Origin: Trichodelitschia bisporula
Taxonomy: Eukaryota > Ascomycota > Dothideomycetes > Phaeotrichales > Phaeotrichaceae
DNA: 64,000 nt
NCBI GenBank assembly: GCA_010356995.1
Contig: ML996702.1
Coordinates: 681,653 to 745,652, forward strand
Direction of reading: 5' to 3'
A program made the position numbers and the translations under genes. Below the pieces are notes generated by a model, which was not told the origin of the DNA, searched no databases, and saw only the letters and a list, made by a program, of their open reading frames with translations. This document shows positions 46,085 through 57,353 of this stretch, piece after piece (within the stretch, counting starts at the first letter, position 1; each line of letters opens with the position of its first letter).

Positions 46085-46929
46085 ATGCCCCCCTTCACCC
46101 CGCGCCTCGCCCTCTTCCGCGTCTTCATCCTCCCCCTCCTCCCCCCCTCCCCACCCTCCCTAACCCTCCACCGCTCCGCAAGCAAATACGCCGAAAAACT
46201 CGCGCGCCGCGCCGCAGAGGGGCAATTACCGTATGCCCCTTCCCCCCCTCAATTCCCACTACTGACGTCTGTAGATCCAAGCTCCGGCCCCCGCCGACGC
46301 TCAAGACCGCCAATGCTCCCCGGTTTCCGCGCGATGAAGAGATTCATTCCGTGTATATTGGGCTCGTGGATAGGCAAGGCGAGTACCACGACTCGGTCCG
46401 ACTGCGGGATGTACTCCGCGGACTGGACCGGGTGAGCGAGCATTTAGTCATGGTCCAGGAGCCCGAGCCAGGCACCATGGACCTGCCCACCTGCCGCATC
46501 TACACCAAAACCGAGTTGCGCGAGAAGGAGCTAGGCCGTCTGGAAGCGGCAAAACGGCAAGCCAAGACGCAGCGCTCAGGCAAGAAAATCGAATTCGGGT
46601 GGGCGATTGCGCCCGCCGATCTAGAAATGCGGATTAGGCAGTTTATTGGGTTTCTGAAGGAGGGGCGGAAGGTGGAGGTGCTGCTGGCGCGGAAGAGGGG
46701 GGCGCGGAGGGTGGATTTGGAGGAATGTGAGGGGTTGATTGGGAGGTTGAGGGGGGAGGCGAGGGGGGCGGGGGCGAGGGAGGAGAAGAATCCGGATGGG
46801 AAGTTGGGGGTGCATTATTTGATGTTTTTTGAGGGGAGGGAGGCGAAGGAGGAGAAGGGGAGGGGTAAAGAGGCGATGGTCGGGGAGGATGCTGATTCGG
46901 TGAAGCAAGAGTTGCCTCCGGCTATATAG
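46085..46929 (+). CDS. Mitochondrial translation initiation factor IF-3
   Basis: Exons 46085-46230 and 46275-46929 give 266 residues. The N-terminus MPPFTPRLALFRVFILPLL..SLTLHRSASKYAEKLARR is Arg-rich and suits mitochondrial import. PRDEEIHSVYIGLVDRQGEYHDSVRLRDVLRGLD matches the IF3 N-domain, RIYTKTELREKE the linker, and KIEFGWAIAPADLEMRIRQFIGFLKEGRKVEVLLARKRGAR the C-domain that binds the small subunit. It keeps ribosomal subunits apart and checks initiation. The C-terminus has an acidic-basic extension (EAKEEKGRGKEAMVGED). First of three neighbouring mitochondrial translation genes. Confidence 0.87.
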
Positions 46930-47203
46930 GTACCCGTTGAACTTCGATGTGAAAACTCAATAGACCGCGCCACATCCCAAAGCGTATGGCAAAGCATCAT
47001 GCTGCGTGCCGGTTCCATTCTTCCGTTTCTAAGGAATCCCCGGGAGAATATATGGGTCACTAATGGCAGTCGGGAATCAAGGGGAGTAACCGAGATACCA
47101 TGACGAAGGAGATGCGATATTTCATCCCCTGCAGCTACCATATCATATGCGAGTGAAGTACAGTACTCATAACCACAATGTACATATATCTTCGTGTAGC
47201 CTT

Positions 47204-48342
47204 CTACGCCTTCGTCGGAGCATCGGTGGTGCCCATGATGTTCTCAGCATCAACAACCTCATCAGCAGTCTCATCGACAGCCTCAATAGCCCCATCAACA
47301 GCCTCATCCACCACCTGCTGCACCGCCTCCTGCACCCCCGCGGCCTTGCGCCTTACCAGCCTCCGCGGCACCTGCACATCGCTCTGATGTCTCCTCAGCA
47401 GCCAATTCAGCGCTTTCTCCTCAACAACCACCCTCTTCATCTGCAGCAAATTCTTAACATCAACATCCTTCACCGTCACCGCCCGTCCATCCCTTCCCCC
47501 CTTCCTCCCATGCCGTCCCTTCTCCTTCCCACCCAGCACATCAAACAACGTATCCCGGCGCTCCATCGTAACAAACATACTCCGCCCCCCCTCATGCCCG
47601 AGCCCAATCCGCCCAAGCACCTTCCGCACATACGCCTCGCGCACCTCCTTCTCCTCAACCGTCTCCATCTCCAGACTATCAACAACAACCAACTCCCCCC
47701 TCCGCCAGCGATAACTCAACGCCGTCCGCCACGCAAGATCATATATCTTCCTATTCAACCCCGTCGCAAAATCCCTCGGCTTGGGCCCAAACGCCACGCC
47801 TCCGCCCCGGAGCATAGGACTCTTCTTATCCCCCAACCGCGCGCGGCCCGTCCCCTTTTGTGGCCTGATCTTGCGATTCGAACCGTGGACATCGCCGCGC
47901 CATTTTGTGGAAGCGGTGCCTTGGCGTGTAGCGTCGCCTTCGTAGATTACGGCGCGGTGCAGGATGTCCCGCCGGAGGGGGACGCGCAGGTGTGAGGCTG
48001 GGTAGGTGAGGAAGCGGAGGGGCTCGAGGGCGGGGAAGGCGTAGAGCGTGGTTAGGGCGGGGGAGGGGGCGAGATGTGCTGCTACGCGGGGGACGCGGAG
48101 GCCGGGGGCGGTGGGGATGCGGGATGCGAGGGGAGGGCGCGGGATACGCTGAGGGACGGTTGCGGGGGGTGTCGTGGTGGAGGTGGCGGTGGTGGTGAGG
48201 GCGCGCGCGGAGAGCTGGCGCTGTGGATTAGCGGTGCAGACGGCTTGGGTGAGGAGCATACCGAGACTGGCCTCGCACCGGCATTCCGCAGACACAGCGT
48301 AACAGAATCCCAAACGCGGGCTGGGGTTTTTAATCTCGCCAT
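47204..48342 (-). CDS. YML6: Mitochondrial ribosomal protein uL4m
   Basis: Exons 48342-48262 and 48220-47204 give 365 residues. The start [20 protein letters not shown] in a CACAATGG context gives a mitochondrial presequence, spliced through a 41-bp intron (branch CTAAT) to [14 protein letters not shown]. The ribosomal L4 fold is clear: [63 protein letters not shown], and [24 protein letters not shown]. It lines the exit tunnel of the large subunit. The last 45 residues are an Ala/Val/Asp/Glu-rich acidic tail ([20 protein letters not shown]), not usual for L4. Shorter models starting at 48259 would lose the presequence. Confidence 0.9.
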
Positions 48343-48508
48343 TGTGCCGCTGTGGTGGTGGTGTTGAACAGTCGTCGTTGAAGAACTGAGGTTGCAAATG
48401 CTTGGCCCATGCGGCTTCCGCGAAAAAAGTTTCAAGCCCGGTCCGCCGCGCCCGTCGACCGCACCTCAACACCACGACGGCGTCTATCACGCCTACCACC
48501 ACAACACA
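48343..48508. promoter_or_regulatory. 166-bp bidirectional promoter between two mitoribosomal genes
   Basis: The starts of uL4m (-) and mL38 (+) are 166 bp apart, so one short region must drive both large-subunit genes. It contains a 'ccaccac/gtggtgg' inverted pair near the two ends and an A-rich 'gaaaaaag' in the middle; no factor site can be named with confidence. Confidence 0.5.
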
Positions 48509-49794
48509 ATGGCGGCCGTTCAGCGCACACTCGGTGCGGGCTCGAGTCTAGCGCAAAGACCGGCGGCATTGCTCGTCTCTCGCGGATTTACGACGCTCCC
48601 GGCGCTGCACGCTGTCGCGCAGCAGCAGCAAAAGCCCCGGACACCAGCCGAGCTCCTCGATCCGAATCTCGTGTCCACGGTCAGCGAAGAACACCGGCTG
48701 ATCAAGCACCAAAAGACCATGCCCATCGGCAGTCGCCGGCGGCGCGCGGCGCTGGGGTCTACGGCTAATATCCCGTTCGAGCAGTTGCCGTACCAGTGCT
48801 TCCAAGAAGCGCGGAAAGTCCTCGCTGCGGACAGGGAGGAGAAGCTCGTACAGATCCAGACGCAGCGGGAGCGGATTGCGCGGTTGGAGGCGCAGGACGA
48901 AGCGGTTAGTGGTGGGAAGGCGGAGAAGAGGAGGCGGCTTGATAGTATGCGGCGGCATTTGGAGGAGCTCAAGATCTGGGCGGATATCAATGATCCTATC
49001 GTCAAGAAGAAGTTTGAGGATGGCATGGGTGCGCTGTCTTGCTTTCTGTGTCTATGATCTGGGCTAATGGCGGCACAGGCGACATGAACAAACCCGTCTA
49101 CCGCTTCCTGGCCAACCGCAAATGGCACTCCTACAAGCGCCCCCTCCTCCTCCAGCGCCTAACCCAAATGAACGTCATACCCGACGTGATCCCGCATCTC
49201 GACCCCGTCATGGAAGTCACAGCTACCTTCGGGCGCCCGATCGTGCCAGGCGACTTCGTCGATTCGCGGCGTAGCGAGCACCCGCCCACGTTGCACGTGC
49301 AGCCCTTCACCGCGGGGTCGAAGCTAGTCACTATCGTCGTCGTCGACGCCGACGTCCCGGATCTGGAAAGGGATAGCTTCGGGTTCCGCTGCCATGCGAT
49401 ATATGCGAACGTCCCTGTTTCCCCGACGCAGACGCGCATCGCGCTGCGCGAGGTCGAGAAGAGGGGAGAAGCGGGGCTAGCGTGGCTGCCGCCGTTTGCG
49501 CAGAAGGGCAGTCCGTATCACCGGCTCGCCGTCGTCGTGTTGGAGCAGCCGGAGGGCGTGACGCTGGATGTCGAGGCCCTGCGCGGCGTGCAGCGCGACG
49601 GGTTCATCCTGCGCAGTTTTGCGGATAAGCAGAAGCTAACCGCGGTTGGGGCGACCATGTTCCGTGCGGTGTGGGATGAGGGGACGGCGGGAGTGATGGC
49701 GCGGGCGGGGATTGAGGGGGCGGATGTGGAGTTGAAGCGGAAGAGGGTTGCGCCGTTGCCATATAAGAAGAAGGATGGGGCGCGGTATCGGTAG
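48509..49794 (+). CDS. MRPL35: Mitochondrial ribosomal protein mL38 (PEBP fold)
   Basis: Exons 48509-49028 and 49079-49794 give 411 residues. A presequence ([26 protein letters not shown]) precedes a helical, charged middle with a coiled-coil stretch ([20 protein letters not shown]) and [26 protein letters not shown]. The second half is a phosphatidylethanolamine-binding-like domain: [46 protein letters not shown] and [18 protein letters not shown]. This is the structure of yeast MrpL35/mL38, a large-subunit protein at the central protuberance. The ATG lies in a good context (acacaATGGCG). Confidence 0.88.
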
Positions 49795-49943
49795 TGATGG
49801 TGGTGGATGATAGAGGGTGGTTGTAGACAGGGTGGGTTGTACATACGTCCTCTTCGGGCAGGCACGAAAACTCTTCACCTCATCGCTCGCAGCACTTGGA
49901 ACTTCCACACTCACATCGTGCATATCACAACCAAGAAGCAACA

Positions 49944-51512
49944 ATGGTCTCCCTCTCGCCCTTCCACCTCGCCGCCGCGCTCGCCATTTCCAAAGCAAAG
50001 CCACCAGACATCAGCATCAAAGGTGCGTACGCCCATCCACCTACACCGTCTTAACACCCGCAGACTTCCTCACCAAACTACGCGCCCACATCATTATCAG
50101 CACCAAACCCACCTCTTCCACCTCAATGCCTCACTTGGATGTTGTGGGCTTCTGGCAGTCCATGTACGCAGAAGCGCAGGCCGAACTCGTCGCGCTGCGA
50201 ATACGGGTCCTGCAGCTCGAGCGGGAGGCCGCCGAACGCCTCGAAGAACCGGAGCGCGAGTGGGAAGCCACCGCCGACCTCGTCCTAGGACCGGCTCCAC
50301 CCGTCCAAGAGCCGCGAAAAGATAAGCGTAAGCCCGAAGAAGCAGAGAAGCCAAAGGCAGCGAAGCGTGCACGGGTCGACCTCGATGCCGAGGGCGACCT
50401 CGACGCCGAGGTCAAAGAAGAAGTTTACACAAGCTTAGGCCAAACGGAACACGGTACGCAGCTTCTGCTTCGCGCACTCCTCTCGTCGCTGACAACCAGC
50501 CTCCCGATTTGTCGCGCACCTCTCCTTAATCGCACGGTACCTGGGCACGAACAACACTCTCGCCCTCGTGCCACACCTCGTGTACGCGTCCACAAATCTC
50601 GCACAGCACATCGACACCTTAGCTGGGAAAATTATCCCCGCCAAGGACGCTGCCATGCTCCCACCTCTCCTCCGTGCCGCAGCTCGCGTCTGGACCGCGC
50701 TGCTCACCGGGCTTAGCGCTCTGGCGGCGGGTACGACGGACGCGGAGAAACAAGCCCACGGCGCTGTGACGCACGCGTACTGTCAAGCATTTGACAGTAT
50801 GCTTTCAACGCTCATGCGCAGCGCCGCCGCCCAAGCCGAGAAAGGGAGGAAGCACCCGCTCCCGTCGGCCCTGACGAGGCTCCTTCTCGCGCTGCTCGCG
50901 GCCCTCGATCCTGCCCCGTTGGCTGGCCACCCGGCGCTGTTTGAGGGCATATTGAGCTTGTTGCTCGCCCGTGTGGGCGATCAACTGTTCGTGCTGACTT
51001 TCGGGCACGCGCGTGGACGGAGCGTGGAGGAGGATATTGAGCTCGGGGCTGCGGCGGTGGGCGGGGACGAACCTGGCGCACCGACTGGCGAACCCAAGAC
51101 TGGCGAGACTGCTGAGAAGTCTGTTGCGAATGCCAAAGCGCGCGCCTTGCTCCCTTTGCTGACACGCGCGCTCGTCCGTGCTGATGCCTTTCTGCTGCCC
51201 GTTGCTGACGGGTCGGATAGGAACGTAAAGCGCGGCAGAACGGGGAAGGTGCAGACGGGCCGGCTGAAGCAGAAGGGCAAGGGAGGACTGGCGACGGTGA
51301 CGAGGGAGCGAGTGCAGAGGGCGCTTGTTGAGGCGGTGTTTGGGGAGGTGAATGGTTTCGGGGGCGGGCTTGGGGATGAGTTTGTGGAGCGGTTGAGAAG
51401 GCCGCCGGTTGTTACTTTGCCGGCTGGACAGGCTGTGGAGGAGGATGGGGGTTTTTTGGGAGAGGTGTGGAGGTTGGTTGGATGGGAGTGTCTTGGGAGG
51501 GAGGAGTGGTGA
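49944..51512 (+). CDS. Unrecognised 493-residue protein
   Basis: Exons 49944-50022, 50064-50453 and 50500-51512 join in frame through good 41- and 46-bp introns, so it is very likely a real gene. I do not recognise the family. It starts MVSLSPFHLAAALAISKAKPPDISIK, has a short coiled coil (QAELVALRIRVLQLEREAAERLEE) at about residues 63-86, then a Lys/Glu-rich, nuclear-signal-like stretch (RKDKRKPEEAEKPKAAKRAR). From residue 155 it is mostly alpha-helical and Leu/Ala-rich (SRFVAHLSLIARYLGTNNTL, LTRLLLALLAALDPAPL), possibly a helical-repeat fold. A basic stretch (RTGKVQTGRLKQKGKGG) precedes the end. Probably nuclear; nothing more can be said. Confidence 0.75.
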
Positions 51513-52219
51513 GGGTGTGAGGTTGGAGATGGTGGTGTGGTTGTGGAATTTCTATCATCTTTCATTTGAAGGGTTTGATGACCGGTTGAGGCGGAGTTGC
51601 TGGCTTTCATGTCGGAAGTGATGGTCGTGATCGGGGCTATCATGGAGGTGCGGCACCGTTAGCGAACTAACCCCCTCTATATAATCGTGTTAACAGGGTG
51701 TTTAGAGGGTTTGACGTCTAAATGTTTACTGAATTTATAATCGACTTTTTATATTTGCCTAGGCTAAGAGTAAAGTAAGTATGTCACCGTCAACAATCAC
51801 GCATGCACAACCAAGATGTGGGTAAGACGTAGATTGTGAGTGTGGCGGCTTGGCACAGCGCCAAGCCCTATACAAAACCGGTAATGGTGCGAGCCCGTGG
51901 AGCAGCAGAACCGGGTGTCATACCGTGACAATTTCCGTTGCTCTGATACGTACTAGACGTAGAGATGATGGTGCACAGAGGTACGAAAAGAACAGAGTCT
52001 TGAGTTCTGTATCTGGTGAAGTAGATGAAGAGAAGAGAGCGCTAATGTAAGCTAAGCTACAATATATATCCTGCAATCGTTCCTTCCTCCATAATATGCT
52101 TAGCACAGGCACCTTCCTTTTCGCCCCTTTTCCCCACCCTCCACTTCCCCACACCCGGACCACAGTATCCTCTTCCAACTCAACTCTTCCATCACTACTT
52201 CATCAGCACCTCACCTTTT

Positions 52220-52412
52220 GTCCCTCTTTTGACCACTACATTACCGCACTGTCAAACGCTCCCCTTTCATCACTAGCTGTTGAAAGGGTAGTAATCAACC
52301 TACGTGGTACTCTATTCATATATATCTGGAGCGAAACCTGCAGCCAAACGAGAAGTGCAGGTGCGATTGAGAGGCTGACGCATTTCCTGTGGCTCGAGCA
52401 CGGTTTGTAGAG
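52220..52412 (+). pseudogene. Truncated C2H2 gene copy
   Basis: Matches both ends of the neighbouring gene at 52985-53608: the 5' part ('ccctttcatcac.agctgttgaaagggt') and the 3' part ('ggtgcgattg.gaggctga.gcatttcctgtggctc'). The finger-coding middle is deleted and the equivalent of the start ATG is lost. Confidence 0.75.
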
Positions 52413-52984
52413 GGGATTTTGTTGGTCATAGCCGTCGTACAGCTTGTTCATCGACGTGTTGATGGAAAGCAAGCGAATGAAGGCCGGGGCAGTAAAAAGG
52501 CATTACACAATGCTTCAGTAAAAAAACTTGAGACGCAATTTACCAGCGAGTCGGATAGACTCCATCATAAGGCTGGGAACGGCAAGGCTGATGTAGCGTG
52601 GACTGACGCGTGACTACGTAAAAGTGCGCCCTCAATTTCCGTTGCTCTGATACGTACTAGACGCAAAGATGATAGTGCATAGAAGGTACGAATAGAACAC
52701 AGTCTTGAATTTGGTACTTTTTAAAGTAGAAGAAGAGAAGAGAACGTAAACGTAAGCTAAGATACAATAATCCGTATATGTCCCTCAATCGTTCCTTCCT
52801 TCATAATATGTTTGGTACACGCCATCTAAGGTTAATATCCCTATCATGAAAATCATAGTGAGCTGCTGCTCACCAACCTGCCTTCGGCCATCTCGCCATC
52901 CACCTGCCACTTCTAGCACACCGGCCACAGTATCCCTTCCCTTCCCTTCCCTTCCCTTCCCAACTCAGCTCTTCTAACTGAACT

Positions 52985-53608
52985 ATGAGCGTCACTCCTT
53001 TCGTCCCTCTTTCGACTTTCTCCGAATTCCAGAAACGCCCTCTTTCATCACCGGCTGTTGAAAGGGTGGCCCGCAATCTCAATCCTCCTCGACGACCTCG
53101 CTTCTCCCACCCCTCAAATTCACGATGCCTAAATGAGACTGGTGCTATGACTGGTTCGATAATAACAACGAACTGCGCTACGTTAGTCCCGATGATGCCA
53201 TTTGAATCAGGGACCGATATTCAAGGCTTACAGCATGACCTCATCCACATAGAAGCGACAGTCAAATGTCTTCGGTGCAACCGGATGTTCACGACCTACT
53301 TCGGCATGATGGTTCACCTTGAAAGCGGCTGCAACGGAGTGGACATTTACCACCTGAACCATACCGCGGCGGAATGCTATCAGTGGCGCCACTACATGGA
53401 TTCTGATTCTCGCGACCTAATCTTGGAGCAGGATTATGTTGCCCATCTCTATCCCTTCAACTGCCCTGAGTGCGTGAGGAGCTTTTCGAAACTGTCGGCC
53501 TTGTTTATGTATGTCTGGAGCTATGCCTGTGATCAAGAGGAAGATGAAGGTGCGATTGGAAAGCTGAAGCATTTCCTGTGGCTCAGGCACGAGGTGGAGT
53601 ACTATTAA
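52985..53608 (+). CDS. C2H2 zinc-finger protein, one finger degenerate
   Basis: Single exon, 207 residues. A fungal C2H2 finger CLRCNRMFTTYFGMMVHLESGCNG at about residues 95-118 is intact in the common form with a final Cys-containing LESGxC end. A spacer (LNHTAAECYQWRHYMDSDSRD..LEQDYVAHLY) follows, then a second finger FNCPECVRSFSKLSALFMYVWSYACDQ in which the expected first His is Tyr, so zinc binding there is doubtful. The paralogue at 54046-54835 keeps His in that place. It lies in copy 2 of the segmental duplication. Probably DNA- or protein-binding; no target known. The open frame has survived while its sister copies have not. Confidence 0.65.
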   Translation: MSVTPFVPLSTFSEFQKRPLSSPAVERVARNLNPPRRPRFSHPSNSRCLNETGAMTGSIITTNCATLVPMMPFESGTDIQGLQHDLIHIEATVKCLRCNRMFTTYFGMMVHLESGCNGVDIYHLNHTAAECYQWRHYMDSDSRDLILEQDYVAHLYPFNCPECVRSFSKLSALFMYVWSYACDQEEDEGAIGKLKHFLWLRHEVEYY

Positions 53609-54045
53609 TAGAGGAGGGTTTGTGGGGCATGGCCGTCGGGCATGGCCGTCGTGCAGCTTGTTCGTCGACGAGTTTACGGAAAGCAAGCGAATGATAGCAA
53701 GGGCAGTTGGAAGTCATTGCAGGTACGCTCTCACCCCGCGACAAAGTGATTCAGAAGAGACAATGTAAATATAATTTACGCGCGATTCAGAGTCGCTCAA
53801 TCATAAGGCTGAGCTGCAAGGCTGATATAGCCCTGGACTAGCACGTGACTACACGATCTTGCGCACTCCATGTCGACTGCTCCACCATTGTCCACTTCCG
53901 TTTGCTCCTTTGGGTATTCTGGTCATCTAATCCTTTCATTGCCATCAGCTAGCTGCTAGCCTCCCTGCTCGAAATTTCAACGCCATGTCCTCGCTTGACC
54001 CAGCAAAATTTTCAGTCCACAAAGCATCCGCACCCATCCCCGCCT
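53609..54045. other. Gap between convergent C2H2 genes
   Basis: Contains the tail of duplication copy 2 and the 3' side of the - strand zinc-finger gene; a small doubled 'catggccgtcg' unit lies at 53629-53652. No gene. Confidence 0.4.
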
Positions 54046-54835
54046 CTAATACCTCCCCTCCATCCACGTAACCAGCGCCCTTATGACGTCGCCCTCCATT
54101 CCAACCCCACAACCCCCCTCCACATGCTCAAACAACTCGCTGATCCACGCAAACCACATGAAGCACTCCGGGCACCGGAACGGTTTCTCAGCCCCTACGT
54201 TGCGGCCCAGGAGTAGGTCTTCGCGGAGTGGGGCGTGCAGGAAAGTGCAGTAGTGGTTGCAGATGGCAGCATCGCGATTCAGGGTTCGGAATGTGCATCC
54301 GGAAGTGCACAATCCGGACTCCAGGTGGTGGAGCATGGAGCTATGGGTGGGGTAGGCCTGGGGGCAGCCAAAACAGATGACGGGGCCGGCGGCGTGGGCT
54401 GCTTCGTGCTGGAGGGGTTAGATGGATACGAGATGGGGGGGTGGAAGGACTTACTTCGCGCAGCGCGGCCGGCGAGTCACAGTGCCGGTCGCAGCACTGG
54501 CAGACATTGAAGGCTATGAGGTGCGAGTCCCAGTCTTGGGGGAGGTGGAGCGTCGGGCCCAGGGGGCATCGGTGGCATATCCGCATATGACCTGTCAATT
54601 GGACATGGAGGCTGAGGGCGCGGGCTGACGGGAAGTCCCGCTCGCAGGCGAGGCAGGGATTGTGGGCGGGGGAGTCGTGGATGTGTTGAAGCAGTTGAAA
54701 GAGGAGAGAAAATGAGCGGGCGCAGCGCTCGCAATCGTGAGACTGCATGGTGGTGGATTGATGCATGGTGTCGGGATGGCGGGGGCGGCGGGGGAGGGAA
54801 GTGGGATTGACGAGAGAGGGATCGGCAAGCGACAT
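54046..54835 (-). CDS. Multi-finger C2H2 zinc-finger protein
   Basis: Exons 54835-54455 and 54408-54046 give 247 residues. Fingers in order: HDCERCARSFSLLFQLLQHIHDSPAH, NPCLACERDFPSARALSLHVQLTGH, an atypical CHRCPLGPTLHLPQDWDSHL, CQCCDRHCDSPAALREHEAAH, CFGCPQAYPTHSSMLHHLESGLC and, after a spacer, FRCPECFMWFAWISELFEHVEGGC. The spacer with paired Cys/His (TFRTLNRDAAICNHYCTFLH) matches the spacer of the two sister genes, so all three share one ancestor. Both His and Cys sets are intact, making this the best preserved member. Probable transcription-factor-like role, unproven. Confidence 0.8.
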
Positions 54836-55598
54836 GGCGAAAGAAAGTGTCGGGCGGAATGGAGTTGATGAGAAGAAGTGAGAAGGGGGTTGCAGTTCAG
54901 ATCGATCACTTTCGACGACCCGGAGTGGCGTTTGTACGGTCGAGGTGATCGCGGGGTCACGGGACTGCGCGTCTTGCGGGAGATGGCGAGGCTTGGGGAT
55001 TGGATTGGGGAAGGACGCGGGAATTGGCGTAGGCGAAGCTCAGCTGGAGATTTGTGGTGATGTCTTGAGTGTGCAATGGGACTGAAAAGGTTGGTGTAGG
55101 TGGTGGTGGACGTCTGGAAAATGTTGCTAGTCCCGATATCAACTAACGGGAAGGAGCGACAACGGGCTCTCTTCGACCGCCAACATCAGCCCATTTACCT
55201 AGAGGAAAGCTGCCTACAATTGCAACTGGACAGTACAACGAGAACAAAGATTCTTACGAAGACCACAACGCCTATAAACGACAGACGCCTACCCGATTCT
55301 TGACCAGAATATCCCAGCAAAGGAGAGAATGGAACTTCATCAATCGCAACCCGCCCAGTCAAAAATGCCGGCCGTCAAAGCTGGTATGCAAGCCGAAATG
55401 GAACGACAAACACCTGAAAGAAAGAGATGATGAACGGCTTCAGGTCCGAAGCCGAAAACTCTAGCGTCGGCTAGCTCCACAGGTTCGACCATCGATGAGG
55501 CCCTCGACGGGTGCCCGGGCCGTAAGTCTCAAACTCCATTGTCGAAACGGCACACTCATAGTTCATCGCTATCCTTATACCCATCGACATACCCGGCG
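54836..55598. other. Gap within the C2H2 cluster
   Basis: Promoter side of the 54046-54835 gene and downstream sequence of the next relic. Small open frames without domains. Confidence 0.4.
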
Positions 55599-56740
55599 TC
55601 ATACCCAGCGCGGTACCCATTGCGGTACACATCCGTCAGGCCCGAAGACACATTGGAATCGGCTCCTGTCCTCATACCCGTCGCCATACCCATGGTCATA
55701 CCCAAAGCGATACCCATCGCCATAACCATCGTCAGGCTCGGCGTCACAGTCATCGTCAGGCTCGGCCTTACAGACGACGTCGGGCTCGAGAGGCTCGGCC
55801 TTACAGACAACATCAGGCTCGGCCTCACAGCGGAGTTGGCTCTCCAGCCATGAAACCAGTTGGCACATGGGCTCAGAATGGAGAGTCAGAACGCATGCAC
55901 CCGACGCAACATGCTGAAAACAGGCCGGACAGACGCGGGACGTGCCTAGCACATCCCGGACAGCGAAAGGGTAACCCCCGCCGGCCGTCGAGGACCTCCT
56001 TCTGGTAGAGCATGTCGTATCTAAAACTCCGTTCGATGTAACGATGTCACTGAGACCATGATGCAACGCTCGCGTTCAACTTTAGCTGGTTGCAACCTGA
56101 TTCGCAATTGCCATCCTCCAGGTGGATGATCAGGCCGACGTAGGTGGTGAATGTCCGCTCGCAGCTGACGCACTCGTGCGTCGGTTGGAGATGTGTCCTT
56201 TGATGCTGGCTAGTTGAGCTTCATGATGGGTTCGTCTAGAGGCAACCTACGTGTCTCACATCCGACTTAGAGGCGAAGTGACGCGTACACTCCGGACACC
56301 CAGTTACCAGGTCCATATGTTTGAGAGAGTCTGCAAGAGGCCACTGCTTTATCCCAGGACATCCATGGCACAACTTCACGCACACCTGGCTGTTGAAATG
56401 CCCACTCAGTTCGTCAAGTGAGGCGGCATCAAAGGGGCAATACGGACAGGGGATGTGCCCCTTTGAGTTTTTCTTGTGGAGAAAGAGGCCGTGTTCGGTC
56501 TTGAAGGTGCGCTTACACTGCGCACAGTACGGTTTGGGGGCGGGTTCTTGTTTTTTTGGGGGTGGGTTCTTGTTTTTCGGGGGTGGGTTCTTGTTTTTCG
56601 GGGGTGGGTTCTTGTTTTTCGGGGGTGGGTTCTCGTTTTTGGACGGCGGGTTCTAGAGCCAGTTTTTGGGCGGGTTCTTGTATTTGGAGGGCGGGTTCTC
56701 GGTTCTCGGGGGCCGGTCAGTAACATTGGAGAGGACGAGA
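55599..56740 (-). pseudogene. Third C2H2 gene of the cluster, broken by stops and a frameshift
   Basis: Read on the - strand: a Pro/Asn/Lys repeat (heptad NPPPKNK, at least four units) leads into YCAQCKRTFKTEHGLFLHKK, CPYCPFDAASLDELSGHFNS, a CHGCPGIKQWPLADSLKHM unit and CPECTRHFASKSDVRH. After a 45-bp intron (56206-56250) come CVSCERTFTTYVGLIIHLED and, further on, FRCPGCARHVPRLSGLF. Lesions: TAG at 56655-56653 inside the repeat, TGA at 56049-56047 between the last two fingers, and a frame slip in a run of four T (55920-55917 complement) within the last finger. The C-terminal part is acidic with Gly-Tyr-Asp units (GYGDGY). The 5' end is not certain; the TAG could instead be an intron end. Confidence 0.6.
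56520..56645 (-). repeat. 21-bp tandem repeat encoding NPPPKNK
   Basis: Four or five units of 'gggtgggttcttgtttttcgg' on the + strand, in frame with the following zinc fingers on the - strand. Confidence 0.85.
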
Positions 56741-56749
56741 GGGCAAGGA

Positions 56750-57353
56750 AGTGAAGACGCGACGTGATCGATCGGCTTCGCGTCCTGAGAAAGACGCGTT
56801 CGGGTAAACGCGATGAGAACCGGATCAGCTAGCCTTCCCGGCTCCCCGACTTGGCGTCCCTCAGGAGAGCCGGTGGCCCCGACGCGGCTCTCACGTTATG
56901 AGGGCAGGAATTGCGATGCCTTACGGAGTACCGTAGTAGGCTGAATGAAGTGAAGTCACATGGTGACAAGAACAAGGCAGCAATATGCCCTTCTGGTTTT
57001 GCTGGAAGGATCCCGTCCCGTGCTTGTCCAGAAGCACCCGTAAGAGGGAAACTGCCATCAGTTTGACGGTGTATATGGAGGTACAGCTCGCCGAGCAGAT
57101 TCGGGATTCCTGTCCTTCTGGTGCAACTCTGCACCGAACTCGGAACCTCGTCACAATGATGTGACGTCTTATCGATAAGACTTGCTTCGGTGCCTTGGTG
57201 CCTGAATTGCGGAGGGGCTTGTGCTGCAACACCAACGACGCAGTATCGCGACTCCAATTATCGCTGCAAAGGCAACGTCTTCACCTTCGTCCTCTCCCAC
57301 GACTTGTACCTTCCCAGATCCCATAGCTCAACGACAATCCCCTACAGCTCATC
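56750..57353. other. Intergenic, promoter side of the Bre2 gene
   Basis: A 142-codon frame on the - strand (57257-56829) has no recognisable domain and no splice partners. Nothing else supported. Confidence 0.4.

Larger units (their letters stand above)
51924..53870 (+). repeat. Head-to-tail segmental duplication carrying a C2H2 gene
   Basis: Copy 1 (about 51924-52633) and copy 2 (about 52635-53870) begin with the same 'atttccgttgctctgatacgtactagacg' type sequence and end with related 'ctgatgtagc..tggact..cgtgactac' sequence. Copy 1 lacks about 420 bp that in copy 2 encode the first zinc finger. Copy 2 also holds a 'cttcc' microsatellite at about 52927-52957. Confidence 0.8.

Noticed and set aside
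47875-47900. 'gattcgaacc' as a possible tRNA T-loop on the - strand
   Set aside because: It lies in conserved coding sequence of uL4m and no acceptor or anticodon stem can be formed.
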